Below are positions 27,992 to 37,045 of a stretch of DNA of 64,000 bases, one piece after another. The notes under the pieces were generated by a model, which was not told where the DNA came from, did no database searches, and was given only the letters and a program-made list of their open reading frames with translations. Every line of letters begins with the position of its first letter. The stretch's first letter is position 1. The translations under genes were made by a program, and so were the position numbers. Source of the stretch: Luteimonas terricola (lineage in GTDB: Bacteria > Pseudomonadota > Gammaproteobacteria > Xanthomonadales > Xanthomonadaceae); contig NZ_SJRX01000006.1 of assembly GCF_004352845.1 (NCBI RefSeq), positions 124,001 through 188,000 of the forward strand, read 5' to 3'.

Positions 27992-30055
27992 CTAGTCGTC
28001 GTCCTGGCGGGGGTGCCAGGCCTCGGCCAGCTTCTGCTGCAGCTGCGCGGGAACGGGCTCGTAATGGCTGAAATCAAGCGAATACCGGCCGCGTCCGGCG
28101 GTTGCCGACTGCAGTTCCGCTGGGTAGCCATCAAGCTCCGACAGGGGCACCTGCGCCTTTACCACGATGTCGCCGCCGCGCGCGGAGTCGGTGCCCAGGA
28201 TGCGCGCGCGACGGCCGGCCAGCCCGCCGCTGATGTCGCCCATATGCGCCTCGGGCGCGGTGACCACCAGGTCGACGATCGGCTCGAGCACCCTGGGCGA
28301 GGCCTTGGCCACCGCGTCCAGGAAGGCCTTGCGTCCTGCGGCCGCGAACGCGACTTCCTTGCTGTCCACCGGGTGGTGCTTGCCATCGTGCACGGTCACG
28401 CGCACGTCCTGGATCGGATGTCCGGCCACGGCGCCGCCCGCCATGGCCTGGCGTACGCCTTTCTCCACCGCCGGGATGAACTGGCCGGGGATGGTGCCGC
28501 CCTTCACCGCGTCGACGAATTCGAAGCCGGCGCCGCGCTGCAGCGGCTCGACGCGCAGCATGACCTCGCCGAACTGGCCGGCGCCTCCGGTCTGCTTCTT
28601 GTGCCGGTGGTGGCCCTCGGCGGCGCTGGTGACGGTCTCGCGGTAGGCGATGCGCGGCGGCCGCGTCGACACCTCGACGCCGTGGCGATCACGCAGGCGC
28701 TCGAGCTGGATGCGCAGGTGCAGCTCGGACAGCCCGCGCACCACCGTCTCGTTGGTTTCGGCATCGTGCTCGACCTGGAAGCAGGGATCTTCCTCGGACA
28801 GCCTGTGCAGGGCGGTGGCGAGTTTCTGCTCCTGGCCGCGGCTGCCGGCCTCCACCGCCAGGCCGAACATCGGGCGCGGCCAGGCCATGGGTTCGAGGCG
28901 GATGTTGTCCTCGTCGTGGCTGTCGTGGAGCACGGCGTCGAAGTGCAACTCCTCCACCTTCGCCACGGCGGCGATGTCGCCCGGCACGGCCTGGTCGATC
29001 TCGATGTGGTCCTTGCCCTGGATCCGGTACAGGTGGGCGACCTTGAACGGCTTGCGGCCGTCGTCGACGAACAGCTGCTGGTCGCGCTTCACCGTGCCCT
29101 GGTGGACGCGGAACACGCCCAGTTTGCCCACGAAGGGGTCGTTGATGATCTTGAAGACGTCGGCGATCACGTGCGCGTCCGGGTCGGGACGCGACGCCAC
29201 CGGTTCGGCGCCCTTGCCGGCGCCACGCGTGAACGGCGGCGGATTCGCCTCGCCCGGGTGCGGGAACAGGCCGGCGACGACGTCGAGGCACTCGCGCAGG
29301 CCGGTGCCGGTGCGCGCCGAGACGAAGCACACCGGCACCAGATGGCCTTCGCGCAGGCACTGCTCGAAGGCGTCATGGAGCTCGTCGTGGCCGAGCGCGC
29401 GCTCGCCGCCGTCGAGGTAGTGCTCCATCACCGACTCGTCGACCTCGACCACCTGGTCGAGGATGCGCCGGTGCCAGTCGGCCACCGGGCCGAGGTCGCT
29501 GTCGCCGCCGTCGCCGGCGAAGCAGTCCACCACGCGGGTGCCACCGCCGGCGGGCAGGTTGACCGGCAGCACCTCGGCACCGAACTCCCCGCGCAGCTCG
29601 TCGAGCAGGCGCGCGCAGTCCGCGCCCTCGGCATCGATGCGGTTGACCACCACCGCACGGCACAGCCCGCGCCGTGCGGCGTGCTCCATGATCCTGCGGG
29701 TGCCGTGGCCGATGCCGGCATCGGCGTCGACCACCACCGCCACGGTTTCCACCGCCGACAGCGCCGACAGCGCAGGGCCGCGGAAATCCGGGTAGCCGGG
29801 CGTGTCGAGCAGGTTGATGTGGACCTGCGTGCCGTCGCCTGCGCGGTGGTCGATGCCGGCGATGGCCGCGTCGATGGAGTGCCCGCGCGTTCGCTCCTGC
29901 GGATCGAAGTCGGACACGGTGCTGCCGCGCTCGATGCTGCCTGCCGCCTGGATCGCGCCGCCGGCATGCAGCAGGGCTTCGAAGAGCGTGGTCTTGCCGG
30001 CGCCTGGGTGGCCTGCGAAGGCCACGTTGCGGATGTCTGGGGTGGCATGGGACAT
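27992..30055 (-). CDS. EF-G-like GTPase (FusA paralogue)
   Basis: A 687-residue protein with the full elongation-factor-G layout: G domain, domain II, III, a domain IV with HHRHKKQTGGAGQFGEV, and domain V. The P-loop is AGHPGAGKTT (residues 14-23), G2 is RGHSID, G3 is DTPGYPDF where canonical EF-G has DTPGH, and G4 is VNRID instead of NKxD. Loss of the G3 histidine and the altered G4 suggest slow or altered GTP hydrolysis. This fits the EF-G-like/EF-G2 subgroup, whose role is not the main translocation step and remains unclear. I use the ATG at 30055 (MSHATPDIRN), with GGAGA upstream; ATGs at 30094 and 30109 are alternatives. Confidence 0.87.
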   Translation of the reverse strand: MSHATPDIRNVAFAGHPGAGKTTLFEALLHAGGAIQAAGSIERGSTVSDFDPQERTRGHSIDAAIAGIDHRAGDGTQVHINLLDTPGYPDFRGPALSALSAVETVAVVVDADAGIGHGTRRIMEHAARRGLCRAVVVNRIDAEGADCARLLDELRGEFGAEVLPVNLPAGGGTRVVDCFAGDGGDSDLGPVADWHRRILDQVVEVDESVMEHYLDGGERALGHDELHDAFEQCLREGHLVPVCFVSARTGTGLRECLDVVAGLFPHPGEANPPPFTRGAGKGAEPVASRPDPDAHVIADVFKIINDPFVGKLGVFRVHQGTVKRDQQLFVDDGRKPFKVAHLYRIQGKDHIEIDQAVPGDIAAVAKVEELHFDAVLHDSHDEDNIRLEPMAWPRPMFGLAVEAGSRGQEQKLATALHRLSEEDPCFQVEHDAETNETVVRGLSELHLRIQLERLRDRHGVEVSTRPPRIAYRETVTSAAEGHHRHKKQTGGAGQFGEVMLRVEPLQRGAGFEFVDAVKGGTIPGQFIPAVEKGVRQAMAGGAVAGHPIQDVRVTVHDGKHHPVDSKEVAFAAAGRKAFLDAVAKASPRVLEPIVDLVVTAPEAHMGDISGGLAGRRARILGTDSARGGDIVVKAQVPLSELDGYPAELQSATAGRGRYSLDFSHYEPVPAQLQQKLAEAWHPRQDDD

Positions 30056-30274
30056 GGGTCCGTTTCTCCCTTGGCTGGGCGGAAAGGACGTCATGGCTGT
30101 CCGTCGCATGTTGCGACCGGGCCTGCGAGCGGCGGGCGGTCATGGCGGATCGCAACAGTAGCGCGGCCCCCGCGCGGGCGTCGCGTTGCGCCGCAGCATC
30201 CACGCGGACCGACGCCGGCGTAACGGATGCAAGCCTAGTGTGAAAGGTCTCACTCAACACACGGAGCATCCGAC

Positions 30275-30709
30275 ATGGGCATTTCGCGCAAGGCCACCGC
30301 ACACTGGGAAGGCGACCTCAAGTCCGGCCGCGGCAGCATCAGCACGCCGGCCAGCGGGCTGCTGCAGGACACCCGCTACGGCTTCAACAGCCGGTTCGGC
30401 GACGAAAAGGGAACCAATCCCGAAGAGCTGATCGCCGCCGCGCACGCCGGCTGCTTCACCATGGCGCTGGCCAACGCGCTGGCCGAGGCCGGGCATCCCG
30501 CGGATTCGGTCGATTCGCGCGCCGAGGTCGACCTGTCGATGGAAGGCGGGCCGACGCTGAGCGCGATCCGGCTCTTCACCAAGGCGAAGGTGCCGGGGAT
30601 CGACGAGGCGAAGTTCCGCTCGATCGCCGACGACGCCAAGAAGAACTGCCCGGTCTCGAAGGCGCTGTCGGCGGTGCCGATCACGCTGGAGGCCGAACTC
30701 CTGGGCTGA
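30275..30709 (+). CDS. osmC: OsmC-family peroxiredoxin
   Basis: A 144-residue thiol peroxidase of the OsmC type, reducing organic hydroperoxides in the cytoplasm. Both conserved cysteines are present: Cys60 in AAHAGCFTMAL (peroxidatic) and Cys125 in KKNCPVSKAL (resolving), with the family lead GTNPEELIAAAHAGC. Length matches OsmC (about 143). GGAG lies upstream of ATG 30275. The gene is divergent from the EF-G-like gene. OsmC is usually induced by osmotic or stationary-phase stress, but no specific operator was recognised here. Confidence 0.92.
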   Translation: MGISRKATAHWEGDLKSGRGSISTPASGLLQDTRYGFNSRFGDEKGTNPEELIAAAHAGCFTMALANALAEAGHPADSVDSRAEVDLSMEGGPTLSAIRLFTKAKVPGIDEAKFRSIADDAKKNCPVSKALSAVPITLEAELLG

Positions 30710-30850
30710 GTCCCGCGACGCCGGCGGATGCTGTCGGCCCGATGAACGCGCGCAGTGCCGCGGCGCTGCGCGCGCGTGGATTCAGCCGCGCGTCAACGCC
30801 AACGCCATAGCGTTGCCTTCGAGCGCCAAGGGTGGCGCGTGGAGCCTGCC

Positions 30851-31561
30851 ATGCGTCGTGCCGCCGTCCTTGCCATCGCCCTGGCCGCTGCCAGTGGCTG
30901 CGCCTCTGCGCAGTCGCCCTACGGGCCCGTCTATCCCCAGGCCGACCGCTATGGCCAGGGCATCCCGGACGATGGCTACGATTATGCGCGCGTGGTGCGC
31001 GTCGACCCGGTCTTCGATGGCGCCCGCGGCTATCCCGCGTCGCAGCAGCGCTGTTACACGCGCGAGGATCAATATGCCGGCGGGTATGGAAACGAGGACT
31101 ATCGCGACTACGGTTCGTACGGACGCGACGGGTACGGACGCGACCCATATGGCCGCGACGCGTACGACCGCCATGACGGCGATCGCTATCGCCGCGACGA
31201 CGAGAACCGGCGCATGGTCGCGACAGTGGTGGGCGGCGTGGTCGGCGCGGTGCTGGGCAGCAAGGTCGGCGGCGGCTCGGGCCGCTACGCCACGTCGGCG
31301 ATCGGCACCATGGTGGGTGGCATCGCGGGGCGCGAGATCTACGACGCCAGCCAGCGCGACCGCGTCGACCGCCATGGCCGCGTGACCGTCTGCGATCCGG
31401 TGCCCGACCGTCCTGGCTCGGGCCGGTATCCGGATGACCGCTACGGTGGCGTGGCCGAGTACGACGTGACCTACGAATACGGCGGCCGCCGCTACACCAC
31501 CCGCACCGATTACCACCCCGGCGACACCATCCGGGTGCGCGTGGACGTGCGACCGGAGTAG
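30851..31561 (+). CDS. Glycine-zipper 2TM outer-membrane lipoprotein
   Basis: A 236-residue envelope protein. An N-terminal signal with a possible lipobox (AAASGC, Cys17) precedes a Tyr/Asp/Gly/Arg-rich repetitive stretch (YGRDGYGRDPYGRDAYDR around residues 95-115). The glycine-zipper segment is MVATVVGGVVGAVLGSKVGGG then TMVGGIAGREIYD, and a C-terminal beta part YDVTYEYGGRRYTTRTDYHPGDTIRVRVDV closes it. This is the SlyB/17-kDa-antigen-like arrangement of proteins that sit at the outer membrane and stabilise it. Start at ATG 30851; a hairpin at 31562-31612 follows the stop directly. Confidence 0.8.
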   Translation: MRRAAVLAIALAAASGCASAQSPYGPVYPQADRYGQGIPDDGYDYARVVRVDPVFDGARGYPASQQRCYTREDQYAGGYGNEDYRDYGSYGRDGYGRDPYGRDAYDRHDGDRYRRDDENRRMVATVVGGVVGAVLGSKVGGGSGRYATSAIGTMVGGIAGREIYDASQRDRVDRHGRVTVCDPVPDRPGSGRYPDDRYGGVAEYDVTYEYGGRRYTTRTDYHPGDTIRVRVDVRPE

Positions 31562-31612
31562 GCGGCGGGGCTGCACGCGGCGGCGTGCTGCGGAGCGTCA
31601 TTGCCCCGCCGC
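31562..31612. terminator. Nested GC-rich hairpin after the glycine-zipper gene
   Basis: gcggcggggc (31562-31571) pairs with gccccgccgc (31603-31612) around an inner hairpin gcacgc-ggcg-gcgtgc (31573-31588). It begins at the base after the stop codon. It lacks a U-tract, so it is a structural 3' end or weak terminator rather than a textbook one. Confidence 0.4.
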
Positions 31613-31658
31613 GCGATCACGGACATAGTCGGCGCGGTCCATCCAGGGAGCCTGCCGC

Positions 31659-33344
31659 ATGCGTCGTCTCGTCAATATTCCGATCGCCCCCGTCGCCGCG
31701 GGCCTGCTGCTCGCGCTTGCCGCGACAGCCCATGCCGCTGATGGCGAGCGCCTGCTGACCGCGGCGCGCATCCACACCTCCGACGCCGCGATGCCGGTCG
31801 CGACCGCGATGGCCTGGGATGCCGAGGGCCGGATCATTGCCGTCGGCGATGCATCGGAGCTCGTCGCGCGCTATCCCGATGCCGAGCGCATCGACGCCGG
31901 CGACGCCACCGTGGTCCCCGGCCTGATCGACGCCCACGCCCATCTGGTCGGTCTTGGCCAAGCCCTCATGCAGGCCGACCTGGTGGGCGCGCGCAGCACC
32001 GCCGAGATCGTCGAGCGTCTGCAGGCATTTGCCAGGGACATGCCGGCCGATGCCTGGCTGCTCGGTCGCGGCTGGGACCAGAACCTCTGGCCGGAGACCG
32101 CGTTCCCGACCGCCGCCGTGCTCGATGCCGCGTTCCCGGAGCGGCCGGTGGTGCTCGAACGCATCGACGGCCACGCCACCTGGGCCAACAGCGCGGCGAT
32201 GCGCGCCGCCGAGCGTGACCTGTCCGGCGACTGGCAGCCGGACGGTGGCCTGGTGCTGCGCGAGGACGGCCAGCCGACCGGCGTCTTCATCGACACCGCC
32301 GCGCGCCTGGTCTACGCCGCGGCGCCTGCGCCCAGCGAGGCGTGGCAGGACCAGGCGTTCGAGCGCGCCCTGCAGCACGTGGCCAGCCTTGGCCTGACGG
32401 GCGTGCACGATATGGGCACTTCCGACGCCGGGTTCGCGCTGATGAACCGCTTCGCCGACCGCGGCGCGCTGAGCCTGCGCGTGCGCGCCTACGCGTCCCG
32501 TGGCGCCGGCGCGATCGAGTCGCTGTGCCGCGACGGCGCCTACCACCACGACTCCGGCCGCCTCGACATGCGCGGCGTGAAACTGATGATCGACGGCGCC
32601 CTGGGCAGCCGCGGCGCGGCGCTGATCGAGGACTACAGCGACGATCCGGGCAATCGCGGGCTGCTGATACAGGACGAGGACGCGTTTGAAGCCGCGGTGC
32701 GGCGCGCGCACGAGTGCGGGCTCCAGGTGGCCACCCACGCCATCGGCGATCGCGGCAACCGCATCGTGCTCGACACCTACAAGCGGGTGCTGGGCGACGA
32801 TGCGTCCGGCGACCACCGCTGGCGGGTCGAGCACGCGCAGGTGATGGCGCCCGGCGACATCGCGCGCTTCAGCGGGTTGAAGCTGGTGGCGTCGATGCAG
32901 CCGACGCATGCGACCTCCGACATGCCCTGGGCGGGCGAGCGGCTGGGCGAGGAGCGCCTCGCCGGGGCCTACGCCTGGCGCAGCTTCGTCGAGGCCGGCG
33001 TGCCGCTGGCCCTGGGCTCCGATTTCCCGGTCGAGTTCGCCGATCCGCGGCTGGGTTTGCTCGCGGCGGTGACGCGGCAGGACGCGCATGGGCACCCGCC
33101 GGGCGGCTGGCTACCGGGGCAGGCGCTGACGGCGGCCGAAGCGCTGCATGGCTTCACCGCCGGCGCGGCGTGGGCGGCGTTCGACGAGGACGAGGCCGGG
33201 CGCCTGGCGCCAGGCCTGCGCGCGGATTTCGTGATCCTTGGCCAGGACCCGCTGGTGATCCCCGGCGCCGAACTCGATTCGCTCGAGGTGCGCTCGACCT
33301 GGGTCGACGGCCGGCCGGTGTACGAAGCCATCGACCAACCGTAG
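31659..33344 (+). CDS. Secreted YtcJ-type amidohydrolase
   Basis: A 561-residue metal-dependent hydrolase of the amidohydrolase superfamily (YtcJ/LAF3 group). A signal peptide (residues 1-26, ending ATAHA) makes it periplasmic. Metal-site motifs include VVPGLIDAHAHLVG, the carbamylated-lysine region KLMIDGALGSRGAAL, VATHAIGDRGNRIVLDTY, RVEHAQVMAPGD, and the late LGSDFPVEFADPRLG with the catalytic Asp. Substrates of this group are poorly known. The TAG stop at 33342 is part of a GTAG-headed repeat. Convergent with the PhzF-like gene. Confidence 0.87.
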   Translation: MRRLVNIPIAPVAAGLLLALAATAHAADGERLLTAARIHTSDAAMPVATAMAWDAEGRIIAVGDASELVARYPDAERIDAGDATVVPGLIDAHAHLVGLGQALMQADLVGARSTAEIVERLQAFARDMPADAWLLGRGWDQNLWPETAFPTAAVLDAAFPERPVVLERIDGHATWANSAAMRAAERDLSGDWQPDGGLVLREDGQPTGVFIDTAARLVYAAAPAPSEAWQDQAFERALQHVASLGLTGVHDMGTSDAGFALMNRFADRGALSLRVRAYASRGAGAIESLCRDGAYHHDSGRLDMRGVKLMIDGALGSRGAALIEDYSDDPGNRGLLIQDEDAFEAAVRRAHECGLQVATHAIGDRGNRIVLDTYKRVLGDDASGDHRWRVEHAQVMAPGDIARFSGLKLVASMQPTHATSDMPWAGERLGEERLAGAYAWRSFVEAGVPLALGSDFPVEFADPRLGLLAAVTRQDAHGHPPGGWLPGQALTAAEALHGFTAGAAWAAFDEDEAGRLAPGLRADFVILGQDPLVIPGAELDSLEVRSTWVDGRPVYEAIDQP

Positions 33345-33363
33345 GAGCAGCCATGGCTGCGAC
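33341..33363. repeat. GTAG-headed REP hairpin
   Basis: gtaggagcagccatggctgc is a near-complete palindrome headed by GTAG, the form of REP repeats in xanthomonads and pseudomonads. The amidohydrolase stop codon lies within the head. Confidence 0.7.
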
Positions 33364-33399
33364 CTGGCTCTGGGTGGTCATGCAGGGCTGGTCGCCGCC

Positions 33400-33421
33400 G
33401 TAGCGGCCCCTGCGGGGGCCG
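33400..33421. repeat. Second GTAG-headed hairpin of the pair
   Basis: gtag is followed by cggcccc-tgcg-ggggccg, a 7-bp stem. Together with the copy 59 bases upstream it forms a REP doublet between two convergent genes, where such pairs often act as 3'-end structures. Confidence 0.55.
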
Positions 33422-33434
33422 TTCGGGTTTGCGG

Positions 33435-34310
33435 CTACCAGTCGATCGTGCCGCTCACGACGCTGCGCGCGCGGCCGCCGGACCAGACTTCGCCTTCCTC
33501 GTCCACGCGCAGTTCGATGATGGCGTCGTGGCCGACTTCGCGGCCCTGGCTGATGCGGTAGAAACCGGTGTCGCCGGGGAGGGCGTCGCGTTCCGCAAGC
33601 CAGGCCGCAAGCGTGGCGTTGGCGGCACCGGAAGCGACGTCTTCGAACGGCGCCGGCGAACCCACCCAGGCGCGCACCGCAAGGTAATAGACCGGGTCGT
33701 CGCTGCGCGCGAACACGCACAGGCCCATGGTGCCGGTGGCTTCGGCGAGCGCGGTGACCGCCGCCCAGTCGGGGGTGGCGGATCGCAGTTCGGCCTCGTC
33801 GCGCAGCTCGGCCAGCCACCAGCGGCGGCCGCCGTCCATCAGCGCCGGCGGCAGGGCGCCGGTGACGAGTCCGGCGAGCGCGTCGCGAAGCCTCGGATCC
33901 GCGGCATCGGCCACTTCGACCACGCTTGCGCGCGGCGTGCGCACGGCGACCGTGCGCTTTGCGCCTTCGCCGTCCACGCGCAGCGGCAGCTCGCCCACTG
34001 CGCAGGACTGGACCAGGATGCCTTCGCGCGGCGTGACCAGGCCGCGGTCGAGCAGTACGTGCGCGGTGCCGACGCTGGGGTGCCCGGCGAAGGGCACTTC
34101 GCGGCGCGGGCTGAAGATGCGCACCGCGTAGTCCGCCGTGGGCGTGGGCGAGGGGAAGACGAAGGTGGTTTCCGGCAGCCGCGTCCAGCGTGCGATCGCC
34201 TGCATCGTGGCGTCGTTCAGGCCGGTGGCATCGGGGACGACGGCGAGCGGATTGCCCGCACCGGGGCGATCGGCGAAGACGTCGAGCTGGACGTAGGGGC
34301 AGGCGGGCAT
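33435..34310 (-). CDS. PhzF-family isomerase-like protein
   Basis: A 291-residue protein with the PhzF/diaminopimelate-epimerase fold in two halves. QLDVFADRPGAGNPLAVV opens the first, with PETTFVF carrying the conserved catalytic Glu. FSPRREVPFAGHPSVGTAHVLLDRG is the phosphate-loop-like signature, and EDVASGAANATLAAWLA closes the second half. PhzF isomerises a phenazine precursor, but most homologues outside phenazine clusters have unknown substrates, and no phenazine genes are visible. Start ATG 34310 gives the normal N terminus. Confidence 0.87.
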   Translation of the reverse strand: MPACPYVQLDVFADRPGAGNPLAVVPDATGLNDATMQAIARWTRLPETTFVFPSPTPTADYAVRIFSPRREVPFAGHPSVGTAHVLLDRGLVTPREGILVQSCAVGELPLRVDGEGAKRTVAVRTPRASVVEVADAADPRLRDALAGLVTGALPPALMDGGRRWWLAELRDEAELRSATPDWAAVTALAEATGTMGLCVFARSDDPVYYLAVRAWVGSPAPFEDVASGAANATLAAWLAERDALPGDTGFYRISQGREVGHDAIIELRVDEEGEVWSGGRARSVVSGTIDW

Positions 34311-34441
34311 GGAAGGGGCTCCAACGCGGGGCGCGACAGTGTAGCCGTGGCCGCTTGCCGCGCAGGGGCAGCGGCCCGCCCGCACTGCACACGGCGCTAG
34401 AATCGCAGGCCTTGCCCGCTCCGCCGGACCACCGGCTGCCC

Positions 34442-37045
34442 ATGCCTACCATTCCCGAACCCGACCGCTGGATCGTGCTCAAGTTCGGCGGCACCTCGGT
34501 GTCGCGCCGCGAGCGCTGGGACACCATCGGCCAGCTCGCCGTGTCGCGCGCAGCGGAGGGGGACCGCGTGCTGGTGGTGGTCTCCGCGCTGTCCGGCGTC
34601 ACCAACGAACTCACCGCGATCGCCGACGGCGCGCCGGACACGCCGGCGCGGCTGCATGCGCTGGTCGAACGGCATGTCGTCTTCGCCACCGGGCTCGGAC
34701 TCGATCCGGAAGCGGTGGTCGGGGGACGCCTGGATGCGCTGCGCACCCTGGTCGCCGAGCCGCGCGCGAGCACGCGGCCGCTGGACTGGCAGGCGGAAGT
34801 GCTGGCCCAGGGGGAGCTGCTGTCCTCGACCCTCGGCGCCGCCTACCTGCGCAGCCGCGGCCTCGATTTCGGCTGGTGCGATGCCCGCGACTGCCTGCAG
34901 GCCGTTGCGCTGCCCAACCAGAACGACTGGGCGCGGCGGCTCTCGGTGGCCTGCCGGCGCGACGCGGATGCCGGCTGGCGCGCGCGCTTCGACGCGCAGC
35001 CGGGCGCCATGCTGCTCACCCAGGGCTTCATCGCCCGCCACGAGGACGGTGGCACCGCGATCCTCGGCCGTGGCGGTTCGGACACGTCCGCGGCGTACTT
35101 CGGGGCGCTGCTCGATGCACGCCGCGTGGAGATCTGGACCGACGTGCCGGGCATGTTCAGCGCCAACCCGCGCGAGGTGCCCGACGCCCGCCTGCTCACC
35201 CGCCTGGACTACGCCGAGGCCCAGGAAATCTGCACCACCGGCGCCAAGGTGCTGCATCCGCGTGCGATCAAGCCCTGCCGCGAGGCCGGCGTGCCGATCG
35301 CGATCCTGGACACCGCGCGCCCGGAACTTCCCGGTACGCGCATCGACGGCGATGCCGACACCGTGCCCGGGGTCAAGGCCATCTGCCGCCGCGACGGCGT
35401 GGTGCTGGTGTCGATGGAAACCATGGGCATGTGGCAGCAGGTCGGCTTCCTGGCCGACATCTTCGAGACCTTCCGCCGCCACGGACTGTCGGTCGACCTG
35501 ATCGGTTCGTCCGAGACCAACGTCACCGTGTCGCTGGACCCGAGCGAGAACCTGGTCAGCACCGACGTGCTGGCGCGGCTGTCTGAAGACCTCGCGCAAA
35601 GCTGCCGGCTGAAGGTGATCGCCCCCTGCGCGGCGATCACCCTGGTCGGGCGCGGCATGCGCTCGCTGCTGCACAAACTGTCCGACGTCTGGGCCACCTT
35701 CGACCGCGAGCGCGTGCACCTGATCTCGCAGTCGTCCAACGATCTCAACCTGACCTTCGTCATCGACGAAGCCGACGCCGAGGGCCTCATGCAGGAAATC
35801 CACGACGAACTGATTGCCAGCGGCGCGATGCCGGTGCGCGAAACCGATGTCTTCGGGCCGCGCTGGCGCGAGATCGAAGGCCGGCTGCGGCGGCGCCCGG
35901 CGCCGTGGTGGCAGGCGCGCCGCGACGCGCTGCTGGCGCTGGCCGCGCAGGGCACGCCGCGCTACGCCTACGACCCGGCCACGGTGCGCGCCCGCGCGCG
36001 CCAGCTGGAGGCGGTGGCGGCGGTCGATCGGCGCTTCTACGCGATCAAGGCCAATCCGCACCCGGACATCCTGCGCCTGATCGTGGACGAAGGCTTCGGG
36101 CTGGAGTGCGTGTCGGCGGGGGAACTGGAGCATGTGTTCTCGGTGCTGCCGGGGCTGGATCCGGAACTGGTGCTGTTCACGCCGAGCTTCGCGCCGATCG
36201 GGGAGTACGCGATTGCGTTTGCGCGCGGCGTGACCGTGACCCTGGACAACGTCGAGGCGCTGCAGCAATGGCCGGACGTGTTCCGCGGCCGCCCGCTGTG
36301 GCTGCGCGTCGACCTCGGCCGCGGGGAAGGGCATCACGAGAAGGTGCGCACCGGCGGCCTGGCCTCGAAGTTCGGCCTGCAGGTCGATCGCGTCGAGGAC
36401 TTCCTGGCCGCCGCGCGTCCGCTGGGCGTGCGCGTGACCGGGCTGCACGCGCACCTGGGCAGCGGCGTCGATACCCCCGACCACTGGCGCGAGGTCTGCG
36501 ACGAGCTCGGCGGCATCGCCGACCGCATCGGCAGCATCGACACCATCGACATCGGCGGCGGCCTGCCGATCCCCTATCGCGAGGACGACGAACCCTTCGA
36601 CCTCGACGCCTGGAGCGCCGGCCTGGCCGAGGTCAAGGCCGCGTATCCGGCCTACCGCCTGGCGATCGAACCCGGCCGTTTCCTGGTCGCCGAAGCGGGC
36701 GTGCTGCTGCTGACCACGACCCAGGTGGTGGAGAAGGGCGGCATCCGCCGCGTCGGCGCCGACGCCGGCATGAACGTGCTGCTGCGCCCGGCGCTGTACG
36801 AGGCCTGGCATGACATCCACAACCTGTCGCGCCCCGACGGCGGCGAGATGGTCGCCTTCGACATCGTCGGCCCGATCTGCGAATCCGGCGACGTGCTCGG
36901 CCACCACCGGCCGTTGCCAGGCGACACCGCGCCGGGCGACGTGCTGCTGGTCGCCGACGCCGGCGCCTACGGCATGGCCATGGCCAACACTTACAACCTG
37001 CGCGCGTTGCCTGCGGAAAGCGTGCTCGTGGAGAGCAAGGAATGA
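34442..37045 (+). CDS. lysC-lysA: Fused aspartokinase / diaminopimelate decarboxylase
   Basis: An 867-residue fusion. Residues 1 to about 300 are an aspartokinase domain (KFGGTSVS at 14-21; GRGGSDTSAAYFGALL; TTGAKVLHPRAI), followed by ACT regulatory domains (MWQQVGFLADIFETFRRHGLSVDLIGSSETNVTVS). From about residue 500 it is an alanine-racemase-fold PLP decarboxylase: Lys536 in FYAIKANPHPDIL binds PLP, HLGSGVDTP and GGGLPIPY contact the cofactor, and Cys813 in ICESGDVLG is the catalytic cysteine. One polypeptide thus holds the first step of the aspartate pathway and the last step of lysine synthesis, a known xanthomonad arrangement. ATGA overlap couples it to murL. Confidence 0.95.
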   Translation: MPTIPEPDRWIVLKFGGTSVSRRERWDTIGQLAVSRAAEGDRVLVVVSALSGVTNELTAIADGAPDTPARLHALVERHVVFATGLGLDPEAVVGGRLDALRTLVAEPRASTRPLDWQAEVLAQGELLSSTLGAAYLRSRGLDFGWCDARDCLQAVALPNQNDWARRLSVACRRDADAGWRARFDAQPGAMLLTQGFIARHEDGGTAILGRGGSDTSAAYFGALLDARRVEIWTDVPGMFSANPREVPDARLLTRLDYAEAQEICTTGAKVLHPRAIKPCREAGVPIAILDTARPELPGTRIDGDADTVPGVKAICRRDGVVLVSMETMGMWQQVGFLADIFETFRRHGLSVDLIGSSETNVTVSLDPSENLVSTDVLARLSEDLAQSCRLKVIAPCAAITLVGRGMRSLLHKLSDVWATFDRERVHLISQSSNDLNLTFVIDEADAEGLMQEIHDELIASGAMPVRETDVFGPRWREIEGRLRRRPAPWWQARRDALLALAAQGTPRYAYDPATVRARARQLEAVAAVDRRFYAIKANPHPDILRLIVDEGFGLECVSAGELEHVFSVLPGLDPELVLFTPSFAPIGEYAIAFARGVTVTLDNVEALQQWPDVFRGRPLWLRVDLGRGEGHHEKVRTGGLASKFGLQVDRVEDFLAAARPLGVRVTGLHAHLGSGVDTPDHWREVCDELGGIADRIGSIDTIDIGGGLPIPYREDDEPFDLDAWSAGLAEVKAAYPAYRLAIEPGRFLVAEAGVLLLTTTQVVEKGGIRRVGADAGMNVLLRPALYEAWHDIHNLSRPDGGEMVAFDIVGPICESGDVLGHHRPLPGDTAPGDVLLVADAGAYGMAMANTYNLRALPAESVLVESKE

